From NCBI GenBank assembly GCA_012959805.1, contig DUCN01000019.1, forward strand, positions 1 to 40,064: 40,064 nt of DNA, written 5' to 3'. Of the stretch, positions 8,623 to 16,424 are shown piece by piece (within the stretch, counting starts at the first letter, position 1; the number at the start of each line of letters is the position of its first letter). Position numbers and translations under genes: made by a program. A model generated the notes under the pieces. It was not told the DNA's origin, made no database searches, and saw nothing but the letters and a program-made list of their open reading frames with translations. Source of the DNA: Myxococcales bacterium (GTDB lineage Bacteria > Myxococcota_A > UBA9160 > UBA4427).

Positions 8623-10113
8623 TTAATCCGCGTCACGCTCCACATGCCCAACCCATCCCGCGTGCGGAACGAAGCCGCGTTCCCACGAAATTTCTTCGAG
8701 AGTCCGCTCTCGCACACTCTCGGCCCCGATCACCATTTCACCGACACGTACTTCTTCACTCGACCTGATCGCCGTGATTCGTGGCCCGGAATCGTTCATC
8801 GGCTCACGCAGCTTTGCGAGCTTGTTCTCGTCAAATCCCATCAAGCGAACCGCAAGACAATCCACCGCGACCGGGTCGGTGCCCGCCAGGATCGCGCCAA
8901 GGGGAACATCACCCGGCGCAAGCGGCCCCTCACCCTCGCCGGCGAGTACGCCATCGATAATGGTGAGCACCGTTCGAACGGGTGCCTCCGCGTCCAGATG
9001 CAATCCGTCGCGATCGCTGTAGTAGAGACATCGATTCAGATCGCAACACATACGCCAGGTCGTTCGATTTCCATACCAATTGCCGCTGCGAATGAAGGTA
9101 TCTCCACGGGTAGCGGACTCGACGCGGCGAAAGAGTTGGAAGAATTTCAGACCGAGCCCGCGTGCGAGCAGTGGCCGAGCAATTTCAGTGGCGCGACTTC
9201 TCAATCGATCGATGAGCTTGCTTTCAGGAAACTCATCACCGCCGTCGTCTACAGATCCCAAACTGTGATGGGGCAGCCAATTCTTGTCGCCGTTGATGCC
9301 GACGAGATTTTTGAGTGCCAGAGTCACACCGGTCTTCTTGTGCGTCTTGAGCTTCGGCAGATTGATGACCAGGTCTGCGGACAAAACCGTTTCGCTGAGC
9401 AGGTAGGCGTTGCGCCCACCACTATGATGCTCCGCCGTGGGCCCCGGATCGTAGTCCGCCCCACGGAAGCGATTCGGGTCGAGACCCGACCCCGTAAAGA
9501 AACTCTTGTCGCCGAGATCCACGGCTCGATAGCCCTTGGGATCACCGGGAAGAACTTTGCGATCCTGAATAATCCCGTCTTTGAAGACGACGGCTTCGCG
9601 TCGAAGGTCGATGATTTCGAATTCTCGTCGCAGCGTTTCTTCGTAGACGGCAACGATCTCGTCGAGACCCGCGATGCGTCGGACCTCATCGAAGTCACAA
9701 TCCATCTGCGGCGCTTCGGCAATGGCAACGCTGCCGTCCGGCCCCGCGGCGATCATCGCGTAGTCGGCGACCGCACGAATAACGGATCCATGCGTGATCA
9801 CACTGTCGACGGTTCCGCCACGGCCATCGTCGGCGGGATTCCAATGACGAATGAGATTCGGCTTGAGGATAATGCGCTTGCCAGGTCCGACCAGTTCACC
9901 GATCGGATTCCAATCCTCTTGACCGAAATGCTCTGCATCGAGGCCCAGACCAAAGAGCGCCGACCGAACGGCTGCGTAGACTTCGTTCATCGGCCCCGCA
10001 CAGGCTTCTTCGCCTAATAAACGAGCCACTTCGGGATAGCTCTTCCCGGGACCCCAGGGCGCAGAAATTCCGTGATAGCTCGGTCGGCAACGAGCCAGTC
10101 CAACGCGCATCAT
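8623..10113 (-). CDS. DUF362 domain protein
   Basis: The protein has 496 residues. It carries the DUF362 core motifs: RIILKPNLI (about 79), then NLPKLKTHKKTGVTLALKNLVGINGDKNWLPHH (about 257-290), and DPVAVDCLA near the end (about 418). Members of the family are often fused to ferredoxin domains. No CxxCxxC cluster is visible here, only CC and C in WRMCCDLNRC. The biochemical activity of the family is not settled. Homologues sit in exopolysaccharide and exosortase clusters beside CapK-like ligases and two-domain dehydrogenases, as here. The start ATG 10113 overlaps the stop of the CapK-like gene (ATGA), so the two are translationally coupled. A second Met follows immediately and could be used. 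Confidence 0.8.
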   Translation of the reverse strand: MMRVGLARCRPSYHGISAPWGPGKSYPEVARLLGEEACAGPMNEVYAAVRSALFGLGLDAEHFGQEDWNPIGELVGPGKRIILKPNLIRHWNPADDGRGGTVDSVITHGSVIRAVADYAMIAAGPDGSVAIAEAPQMDCDFDEVRRIAGLDEIVAVYEETLRREFEIIDLRREAVVFKDGIIQDRKVLPGDPKGYRAVDLGDKSFFTGSGLDPNRFRGADYDPGPTAEHHSGGRNAYLLSETVLSADLVINLPKLKTHKKTGVTLALKNLVGINGDKNWLPHHSLGSVDDGGDEFPESKLIDRLRSRATEIARPLLARGLGLKFFQLFRRVESATRGDTFIRSGNWYGNRTTWRMCCDLNRCLYYSDRDGLHLDAEAPVRTVLTIIDGVLAGEGEGPLAPGDVPLGAILAGTDPVAVDCLAVRLMGFDENKLAKLREPMNDSGPRITAIRSSEEVRVGEMVIGAESVRERTLEEISWERGFVPHAGWVGHVERDAD

Positions 10114-11528
10114 TCGCCGATTCCCCCAAACGATTCACCCGTCGCTTTTCCCACGGACGATTTGACCGCCCGAAATTTACCATTGGCTTCGCGCGGAATC
10201 TCATCAACGCGAAGAAGTTCTACGCGAATTTCCGTGCCGAGCCGAGAATGGATCTCCTTCAACAAGTTTTTCTCCGCCTGCCCACCAAAAGATGGACGCA
10301 CCACCATTCGGACCTGGATCGAGGACACATCGTCCTGAACGATCTGGGCCTCGCCGATGTCGAGTTGATCCTTGAAGATGTGGTCGAGACGGCCCACCCA
10401 TCGACCATCTGGCGTCACGATATAATCCTCGACGCGCCCATCCACATCCAGGAAGACGTCCCCGGGTCGACCGCAGGGACAAGCATGCTTGGATCGAGTT
10501 CCAACATCACCCACCCGATACCGAATGAAGGGCGTCGCGTCATTCCCGAGTCCCGTCACCAACAGGGGCCCGCGCACGAAGTCGTCGGTCTCCTCTTGTA
10601 TGTCGATCTCGACGATGCCGAACTCCATATCGAGATGGAGTCGACCCTCGGTGCAGCCGGTCATCGAAACAACGAATTCGCTGGTTCCATAGCGATCGAA
10701 AATCGGGGCTCCGAAAGCTTCTTCGATCACTTCTCGATGAAATGCCAACAGCGATTCCGATGAGGGGAAGATGGCCTTGAGCTGACCTTTGGGCAGCGTG
10801 CGACCAGAGTCGATCATCGCGCGACCGAGCAGATGAAACGAAGAGGGATAGCCCTGCATATAGACGGCGGGCGTCGAATGGATGGCTTCGATATACGCGG
10901 GCAGATTCTCTTTTGTCATGTGGTAAAGCGAAAAAAGGGTCTGCCCTCCCCAGACATTATGTCGCCAGAACGGAGGACCCTTTTGCCGCAGCGGCACCAG
11001 CAGTTGACCGCCAAAGGAGAGATGCCGATCGTCCAACTCGATTCCCTGCCAGCGTCGAAGTCGCCAGACCGCCGCGTATTCTTCCGCGAGCGCCTCGCTC
11101 GTATACCAGAGCGGCAGCGCACTTCCCGTCGTTCCGCTGGTCTTGCCCTTGAAGAGCCGCTCGCTTGGAATGTCTGAGGCGATAAAAGATTCGGGTGCGT
11201 CTCGGTAGTCTGTTTTCTCGAGAATGGGAAATGTTCCGAGGATCTCTTCGATCCCCTTTGCGGCATCGACCTGGGGTTCGGGCTCGGGCAAGTGCATTTC
11301 TTGATAGTGCGGAACAAAGCGGCGAGCGCGACGTACGAGTTCAATCAAGCGATCTTGCTGAATTTCCCTCAACGCTTCGCTGGAGCTCATTCCTGTCTCA
11401 CACCACTGCGTGAGGACATCATCGAAATAGGGCGTGAACCGTGCACGGGCGCGCTGTCTTCCCGCCCATGTACAGGCAAGATTCTGCAGAGGGATCGGCA
11501 GCCTTCCATAGACGGACTCAGTGTTCAT
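10110..11528 (-). CDS. CapK/PaaK-type adenylate-forming ligase
   Basis: The protein has 472 residues. It belongs to the phenylacetate-CoA ligase-like branch of the AMP-binding superfamily, which contains capsule proteins of the CapK type. Motifs seen are the P-loop-like KTSGTTGS (about 112-119), YGTSE (about 246), FIRYRVGDVG (about 300) and a C-terminal lysine motif, ANGKFRAVKS (about 455). A CPCGRPG segment (about 313) resembles the small Cys cluster common in CapK proteins. It may activate a carboxylic acid for transfer to a polysaccharide, but the substrate cannot be read from the sequence. ATG 11528 was chosen because it overlaps the preceding stop (ATGA). The frame runs open further to 11711, but that part lies inside the upstream EEP gene. 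Confidence 0.85.
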   Translation of the reverse strand: MNTESVYGRLPIPLQNLACTWAGRQRARARFTPYFDDVLTQWCETGMSSSEALREIQQDRLIELVRRARRFVPHYQEMHLPEPEPQVDAAKGIEEILGTFPILEKTDYRDAPESFIASDIPSERLFKGKTSGTTGSALPLWYTSEALAEEYAAVWRLRRWQGIELDDRHLSFGGQLLVPLRQKGPPFWRHNVWGGQTLFSLYHMTKENLPAYIEAIHSTPAVYMQGYPSSFHLLGRAMIDSGRTLPKGQLKAIFPSSESLLAFHREVIEEAFGAPIFDRYGTSEFVVSMTGCTEGRLHLDMEFGIVEIDIQEETDDFVRGPLLVTGLGNDATPFIRYRVGDVGTRSKHACPCGRPGDVFLDVDGRVEDYIVTPDGRWVGRLDHIFKDQLDIGEAQIVQDDVSSIQVRMVVRPSFGGQAEKNLLKEIHSRLGTEIRVELLRVDEIPREANGKFRAVKSSVGKATGESFGGIGE

Positions 11529-12259
11529 GACCGAGCTTCCACTTCGACATCGCCCTTGTCGATGCGAATCTCTGCGACGATTGGAAGGTGGTCTGAAGCT
11601 TTCCGGGCAGCCGGCGACTCGTGATGCTTGACTTCGACGACGGATGCTCGATGAGCATATATTCGGTCGAGCGCCAGGATCGGTCTGGCCGCCGGAAAGC
11701 TCGGTGGCCAATTGACGTTATGGTGCAGGTTCAGATTATCTTCGAGCTGTTTCGATCCCTTGCATTTTCGCCAAGCATTCATATCGCCTAACAAGATGGA
11801 GGGGCCAGTGCTCATCTGGGGATGATTGAGCAGCGATTGCACTTGACGCTGACGCGTGCGGTCGACGAGAGACAAATGGGTCGCGACGATCCCGAGAACG
11901 GCGCCGGCATGACCCACCTGGGCGGCCAGCGCGCCACGTCGCTCGAAGCGCGAATGCGATATATCGATGACCGAAATGGCAGTGATCGGGAATCGGGAGA
12001 GAATCGCGTTTCCGAGCTCTCCCCGGCGATGGCGACGGGTCACGGCGAAGGCGAGATAGAGGTCGAGTTCCTCGCAGAGCTGGCCGAGCGGATCCTCCCC
12101 CTCGGACTCAAGAGGACGAAGCACTTCCTGCAGGGCAATCACGTCCGCATCGAGTTCGGAAATCACGAAACCCGCGCGGGCGACATCGGGCTTGCTTCGC
12201 CCATTGCTGCCCTGCCACCGATGGACGTTGTAGGTCGCGATACGCACTGAATCGGACAT
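11525..12259 (-). CDS. Endonuclease/exonuclease/phosphatase (EEP) family hydrolase
   Basis: The 244-residue core is complete for the EEP fold: IATYNVHRW at the start, DVIALQEV (about 40-47), GNAILSRFPI, VATHLSL (about 125), LLGDMNAW (about 150) and the C-terminal SDHLPIVAEI (about 225). These give the metal-binding Asn, Glu, Asp and His residues of DNase I-like phosphodiesterases and phosphatases. It is the first gene of the glycan operon and could cleave a lipid-phosphate or nucleotide-linked intermediate (inference). ATG 12259 is the conservative start. The same frame stays open to GTG 12601 and would add a 114-residue Arg/Ala-rich segment whose codon use looks partly coding. The true start is therefore uncertain. 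Confidence 0.82.
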   Translation of the reverse strand: MSDSVRIATYNVHRWQGSNGRSKPDVARAGFVISELDADVIALQEVLRPLESEGEDPLGQLCEELDLYLAFAVTRRHRRGELGNAILSRFPITAISVIDISHSRFERRGALAAQVGHAGAVLGIVATHLSLVDRTRQRQVQSLLNHPQMSTGPSILLGDMNAWRKCKGSKQLEDNLNLHHNVNWPPSFPAARPILALDRIYAHRASVVEVKHHESPAARKASDHLPIVAEIRIDKGDVEVEARS

Positions 12260-13450
12260 GGTGACTGGTGTTATCGGCCGTCTGGGGCTCATAACGAAGC
12301 TTAAATGCGGTTCGACCAGCGTCGGGAGCGAAGCCACGACTCGCTCACGCGCCTGATTGCTGAGACCCCGAACGCGAGCGACCGAGTTCTTCCCCGCCCT
12401 CCGAGCGATCTGGCCGGCCGTGTTCGTGGCGTCTCGAGCGATGCTGCCCGCCCGAACCGACTGCTCCCGAAGGCGTTCTGCGGTTGTTCCGTCCCGCTGG
12501 GAATTATGACTCCGTTTTCTCGGCTTGCGCGGCCTTCGCGATGACGGCACGTCTTTCCTCCGCCTCTTGGACGCCTGATTTGCAAGCCTTGAGACCCACA
12601 CTCGGCCACACGATCTAAGTTAGCCTGTGACACCACCCAGGCAGGGAACGTCTCTGCCTGATTGCGTGGCCCCGTCCTGGGCCGCGACTGGATCAAAAGC
12701 TCCGAAATACCTAATTTTCAACGGATGACGCCGCAAAAGATGATGAAAAGCGTGATTCGACAGCACGTCATTTGAGACGTCCATCACCCAAATTTCCGGG
12801 CGCATATCCACCCTCCCCTCGGGTATGACCAGCCAATGCTGCGCATTTCGATTTTGCGCATCGCCTGTCGGTGGGGCCTCGATCGATCGGACCCGGTTCG
12901 CAGCGGAGACTAGCCCATTCAGCCGATGCCCTTCGGGGACAACACCAGACCAATGATTCGGCCGTCTTCCATCAACACGCCACGAACACCGAACCCGCCC
13001 GAGCCCAGAACCCCAATCGCGCGATCTCATCACGATCGCTGAGCCGTGCAGAATTCTCGTCCTGCCCTCGGCGCGAAACCGGGAGCGCAACTGGCGAAGG
13101 ACCGACCATCCGTTGGTCCCTTGGCCATTGGCCCGTCCCAAAAGCATGGAACGAGGCTCGAACATGTCTGGCTGGCACTCGCCGGTTTGGTGGCCAATGA
13201 AAATGCCTGGAAGATGAACCTCCAAAAACATGCCCCTGCGAATCACGTTCTCTTTTCGAGCACACCTTTCACGGCAGAACTCTCGCGATGTCGGAGCGGA
13301 CGGATCGACCCGAGTATCGAGATGGGCTGCCGCTGCATCACAAAGTGCATCCCTTGCATCGAAGCGGGCGTGCTGTTTCAGACGACGGGTTCGAGTGAAA
13401 GAAAAGGGGGACGCCGCAATGGAGGATTGAGAGTCGTTCGCAGCTGCGGT
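12260..13450. other. Gene-poor region of about 1.2 kb
   Basis: No recognisable gene lies here. Three things can be seen. First, the EEP frame stays open from 12259 back to GTG 12601. Second, a minus-strand frame of 208 codons (12620-13246) has a GGAGG sequence within it and Trp/His/Arg-rich content, but no family resemblance, and its codon use is not clearly biased. Third, a plus-strand open frame enters from 13046 and runs antisense through the histone-fold gene, and is almost certainly a shadow. The stretch may be decayed coding DNA or a regulatory spacer. Confidence 0.4.
12620..13246 (-). CDS. Possible hypothetical protein (weak)
   Basis: This is a 208-codon open frame in otherwise empty sequence. 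I do not recognise a family. The C-terminal part (PEIWVMDVSNDVLSNHAF, then HHLLRRHPLKIRYFGAF) reads like a plausible soluble protein. The middle is rich in Arg, Gly and Trp, as in random GC-rich frames. No strong ribosome site precedes the first Met. The frame may be a chance open frame or a decayed gene. Confidence 0.2.
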   Translation of the reverse strand: MIRRGMFLEVHLPGIFIGHQTGECQPDMFEPRSMLLGRANGQGTNGWSVLRQLRSRFRAEGRTRILHGSAIVMRSRDWGSGLGRVRCSWRVDGRRPNHWSGVVPEGHRLNGLVSAANRVRSIEAPPTGDAQNRNAQHWLVIPEGRVDMRPEIWVMDVSNDVLSNHAFHHLLRRHPLKIRYFGAFDPVAAQDGATQSGRDVPCLGGVTG

Positions 13451-13909
13451 CTATTCTCGAGGAACGTCTCGGTCGAGCACGGTCTCGCGATCACTCCGCC
13501 GCGCATTCGCAATCGCTTCATCGCAGATCTTGCGAATCGCATTGGACAACACGGGAAGCACCGAGTCCGAGGTGTTGTACCCGTCGTGGCGCCGGATATA
13601 CGCCTTGAGGCGGCTAACCACAACGAGAACATCGTTGTTAGGGTCGCCGCTCGCACGAGGAGATCCCGAAGATCCGCGCTTCTTTCGCGGCGCACCGTCG
13701 GGAGGATCCGGGGTGGCTGGCGCGCGTTCTTCGACGGCCCACGCTTCGCGATGACGCTCCGTCGGAAGATGAATCTCCCAACAGTCCACCGAACAGAAGA
13801 CGAGTGCCGTTCGCTTACGATTGCAGGTCGACACGCTGCAGACCCAGTAAATGCTGTTGAGCGCGATGTCGTTCTTGCAAGCGCTACAGCGTCGCCATCG
13901 ATCCGACAT
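13451..13909 (-). CDS. Zinc-finger protein with C-terminal histone fold
   Basis: The protein has 152 residues from ATG 13909. Residues about 5-55 are Cys/His-rich (CSACK, CSVSTC, FCSVDCWEIHLPTERHREAW), with spacing suited to one or two zinc sites of treble-clef or HIT/MYND type. A charged Pro/Ser/Arg linker (about 60-90) follows. The last 55 residues (VSRLKAYIRRHDGYNTSDSV, then LPVLSNAIRKICDEAIANAR, then ETVLDRDV) match the helix-loop-long helix-loop-helix pattern of archaeal and bacterial histones, including the terminal R.T...RD signature. It probably binds DNA, perhaps as a dimer, with the zinc head adding a second contact. The frame also has an ATG at 13918, but the Shine-Dalgarno AAAGG lies only two bases from that one and suits ATG 13909 better. 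It is divergent from the antiporter. Confidence 0.72.
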   Translation of the reverse strand: MSDRWRRCSACKNDIALNSIYWVCSVSTCNRKRTALVFCSVDCWEIHLPTERHREAWAVEERAPATPDPPDGAPRKKRGSSGSPRASGDPNNDVLVVVSRLKAYIRRHDGYNTSDSVLPVLSNAIRKICDEAIANARRSDRETVLDRDVPRE

Positions 13910-13920
13910 TTGCGTCATTT

Positions 13921-13925
13921 CCTTT
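13921..13925 (-). promoter_or_regulatory. Shine-Dalgarno deciding the histone-fold gene start
   Basis: AAAGG on the minus strand lies two bases before ATG 13918, which is too close, and about eleven before ATG 13909, which is workable. This favours the shorter product. Confidence 0.5.
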
Positions 13926-14217
13926 CAAATCCCACGGTCCCACCGCCCTGCTTCCCTCGGGTCCAATCCCGCCTGGCCGACCCTATTCTCGAGCGAGCGT
14001 GGTGTGCGAACAATTGCGTCGTCCGAGCGGCGACGTCGAGTCATGCGGGCGAACCGTCAGGTTCAGAATAGAAAAGTTCTTCGGTTCGAAGCAAGTGGCA
14101 GAATGTCCGAAATACTCGTATCCACGGGTTTCGGAGCTATTCTGTAAGACCCCCAGATGTCGACGAAAGCCAGCTGGGAGCCATCGGTCAAAACTGTCGT
14201 GGAGCGCCCAACCGCCT
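13926..14217. other. Divergent intergenic region
   Basis: About 290 bases lie between the histone-fold gene and the antiporter. A plus-strand frame continuous with the antiporter crosses it from 13999. It gives Cys/Arg-rich sequence with no family features, so I treat it as untranslated. No clear promoter could be identified. Confidence 0.45.
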
Positions 14218-15186
14218 GTGCTCGAACTGAGTCTTTCGCCGCTTGCCATCCTCCTTGGATGTGTCCTCCTCTATCTCGGAGGCGACATGCTCGTCTCCGC
14301 CTCGACTTTCATCGCAGACCGAATCGGCATGAGCCCCATCGCCATCGGCGCCACGGTCGTCGCCGTCGGCACCAGCGCGCCAGAACTGTCCGTAAGTCTC
14401 GATGCCGCGTTCTCTGGACATAGCGACGTCTCCGTAGGGAATATCGTTGGCTCGAACGTCTGTAACATCATCCTCGTGCTCGGTCTCTGTGGGCTCTTCT
14501 CCCGACTTCGACCCTCGCGAGAGATCGTCCGCATCGACTTTCCGATCTTGATCGTCGTCTCCGCCATTTTCACTTGGATGATTCATGATCAATTGATTTC
14601 GCGCATCGAGGGAATCATCTTGATGCTCGGATTGATCGTTTACGTCGTCTGGAATCTTCGACGCGCCGGCGAAGATTCTGATATCGAAGAATTCCTGACA
14701 GAAGAAGTTACCGAAGCATTAGGTGAAGACCGGAGCGATTGGATCAAGCCGGCGAGTCGGGCCGTCGCGGGAGTTTTTTTTCTCGGCCTCGGCGCTCAAT
14801 GGCTGGTCAGCGGATCCCTTCAAGCTCTCAAGCCCTTCGAGCTGAGCGAAGCCGCCATCGGGCTGACCGTTATCGCCCTCGGCACGAGCGTTCCCGAGAT
14901 CGGCACTTCGATCATCGCCGCCCGACAGGGCCACGGAGATCTTGCCGTCGGCAACGCCATCGGATCCTGCGTCTTCAACGTATTAGGCGTCCTCGGATTC
15001 ACAGCAAGCGTCAAGCCACTCGTAGCAACAGATGTGAGCGTCATCGACGGGGCCGTCCTGATCGCGGTCAGCCTCGCTGGGCTTCTTCTCTTCGCACGTC
15101 CCGAAGGCATCGGACGAGTCCAGGGCGGCATCATGGTCAGCGCATATACGCTCTATGTCGCCGGTGCACTGATTATTCAGACTTGA
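14218..15186 (+). CDS. Calcium/sodium (CaCA family) antiporter
   Basis: The protein has 322 residues, the usual length for bacterial YrbG-like CaCA exchangers. It has the two inverted alpha-repeats that form the ion path: GATVVAVGTSAPELSVS...GNIVGSNVCNI (about 44-85) and GLTVIALGTSVPEIGTS...GNAIGSCVFNV (about 217-260), each with the conserved Glu in GTS.PE. About ten hydrophobic helices are split by a short acidic loop (EDSDIEEFLTEEVTEALGED), probably cytoplasmic. It should exchange Ca2+ for Na+ or H+ at the inner membrane. GTG 14218 was chosen because the family N-terminus begins there. GGAG lies 13 bases upstream, which is a little far. It converges on the luciferase-like gene. Confidence 0.9.
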   Translation: MLELSLSPLAILLGCVLLYLGGDMLVSASTFIADRIGMSPIAIGATVVAVGTSAPELSVSLDAAFSGHSDVSVGNIVGSNVCNIILVLGLCGLFSRLRPSREIVRIDFPILIVVSAIFTWMIHDQLISRIEGIILMLGLIVYVVWNLRRAGEDSDIEEFLTEEVTEALGEDRSDWIKPASRAVAGVFFLGLGAQWLVSGSLQALKPFELSEAAIGLTVIALGTSVPEIGTSIIAARQGHGDLAVGNAIGSCVFNVLGVLGFTASVKPLVATDVSVIDGAVLIAVSLAGLLLFARPEGIGRVQGGIMVSAYTLYVAGALIIQT

Positions 15187-15200
15187 ACATCCCAGAGGCG

Positions 15201-16172
15201 CTAAAGCCGTGGCAGCACATCACTCGCCAGGGTTTCTAGGGATTCCCAGGCATGCTCTATAGGCAGCCCGCCGCAGAGCGGCTGCATCATCAAGATTCCG
15301 TGCTCCTTGATCTCGGCAAGCGCTTCATCGGGCGTAAAGATTCGATAGCTCCCGTTGGCCGCACGTAATTCGTCGACCGTCATCGCGTCACTGCGAGTCG
15401 CCGACTGGATCTCCTCCCCCATCCAGGCAGCGTAGGCCTTCGCATCATGCAGCAGGTGCGGTCCCCACTTCGCCCAAGCCTCGTCGGGATCCCGCGACAC
15501 GAACGCGGACATCGCCAGCCCCGGCTTCGGGTTGAAAAAGAGGCCCGGTGTTTGTCCTTCGGCCTCGCATGCGTCGCGATACTGCGATTCGAGGTTCTCG
15601 TTGCCACCCATCGCAATCATGCCCATACCAAGGCGCGCCGCCCTCCGTGCACTCGCCGCAACGCCGCCACCCATCATCATCGTCGGTCCACCCGGCGTCT
15701 GCGGAATTGGGGTCACGCGAACATCTCGCCCTTCGAACGAGAAGGATTCACCCGTCCAGGCCTGCCGCATCACGCGAATACACTCTTCGAGTCGGCGGCC
15801 TCGGCCCGAGAACGTGCGACCCAGCATCGCGTATTCCGACTCCACGTAACCAATCGCGACAACATAAGAAATCCGCCCGCCAGAAACGAGGTCGAGCACC
15901 GCCATCTGCTCAGCCAATTCGATCGGATCGTGCAAGGGCACGATGAGCGCCGCGACTTGAATCGGCAGGGTCGTCGTTCTGGATGCGAACGCACTGGCCA
16001 TCACCAGGGGTGCCGAAAGGTAACCATCAGAGGATCCGTGGTGTTCGCAGACCTGAAGCGACAGACAGCCGTTCGCCTCACCCCAGCTGGCCATTTCCAG
16101 CGCACAGCGATAGAGGTCCGAAGGGGGAGCACCGAAACTCGGTGCACGCATGTCGAATCGCATCGTAAACAT
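15201..16172 (-). CDS. LLM-class (luciferase-like) flavin-dependent oxidoreductase
   Basis: The 323-residue protein fits the bacterial luciferase-like TIM-barrel family, which uses reduced F420 or FMN. Family segments include CEHHGSSDGYLSAPLVMASAFASRT, LIVPLHDPIELAEQMAVLDLVSGGR, GYVESEY, GRGRRLEECI...AWTGESFSFEGRD and a GG-rich loop (PTMMMGGGVAASARRAARLG). The start ATG 16172 follows a strong GGAAGGAG with seven bases of spacing. The substrate is unknown. Such genes are abundant in Binatota, Myxococcota and actinobacteria, where they act on ketones, aldehydes or hydrocarbons. The gene stands alone, convergent with the antiporter and divergent from the ThDP enzyme. Confidence 0.88.
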   Translation of the reverse strand: MFTMRFDMRAPSFGAPPSDLYRCALEMASWGEANGCLSLQVCEHHGSSDGYLSAPLVMASAFASRTTTLPIQVAALIVPLHDPIELAEQMAVLDLVSGGRISYVVAIGYVESEYAMLGRTFSGRGRRLEECIRVMRQAWTGESFSFEGRDVRVTPIPQTPGGPTMMMGGGVAASARRAARLGMGMIAMGGNENLESQYRDACEAEGQTPGLFFNPKPGLAMSAFVSRDPDEAWAKWGPHLLHDAKAYAAWMGEEIQSATRSDAMTVDELRAANGSYRIFTPDEALAEIKEHGILMMQPLCGGLPIEHAWESLETLASDVLPRL

Positions 16173-16424
16173 GGGCCAACTCCTTCCTTCTCTTCCCCAA
16201 AGCCGGCAATTTCTCGCGAACGAACTCGCGCTGGGGGAAAAACCAGCCCCAACCTCATAGAAGCGACAGAACCTGCATGCTCATCGTCATTTGCCAGACT
16301 GATTCGCGCAGCCGCCTGCTATGCCTATGATACGATGCCTCACTGAAGGACGGACTGCTTCCTGGTTTCCATCATCGACACGCGCTGATCCGACCAGGCT
16401 TTCTCGTGACTCAGGAGAATCTGC

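Noticed and set aside
8644..10017. Plus-strand open frame of 457 codons
   Set aside because: It is antisense to the clear DUF362 gene and lacks any recognisable motif.
13046..14071. Long plus-strand open frame of 341 codons
   Set aside because: It runs antisense to the zinc-finger/histone-fold gene and has no family features. It is a shadow frame of GC-rich DNA.
4031..14990. Recurrent GCCTAA/TTAGGC hexamer, often giving rare Leu TTA or CTA codons
   Set aside because: A rough count (about a dozen sites in the window) is near what base composition predicts on both strands, so no special signal is claimed.
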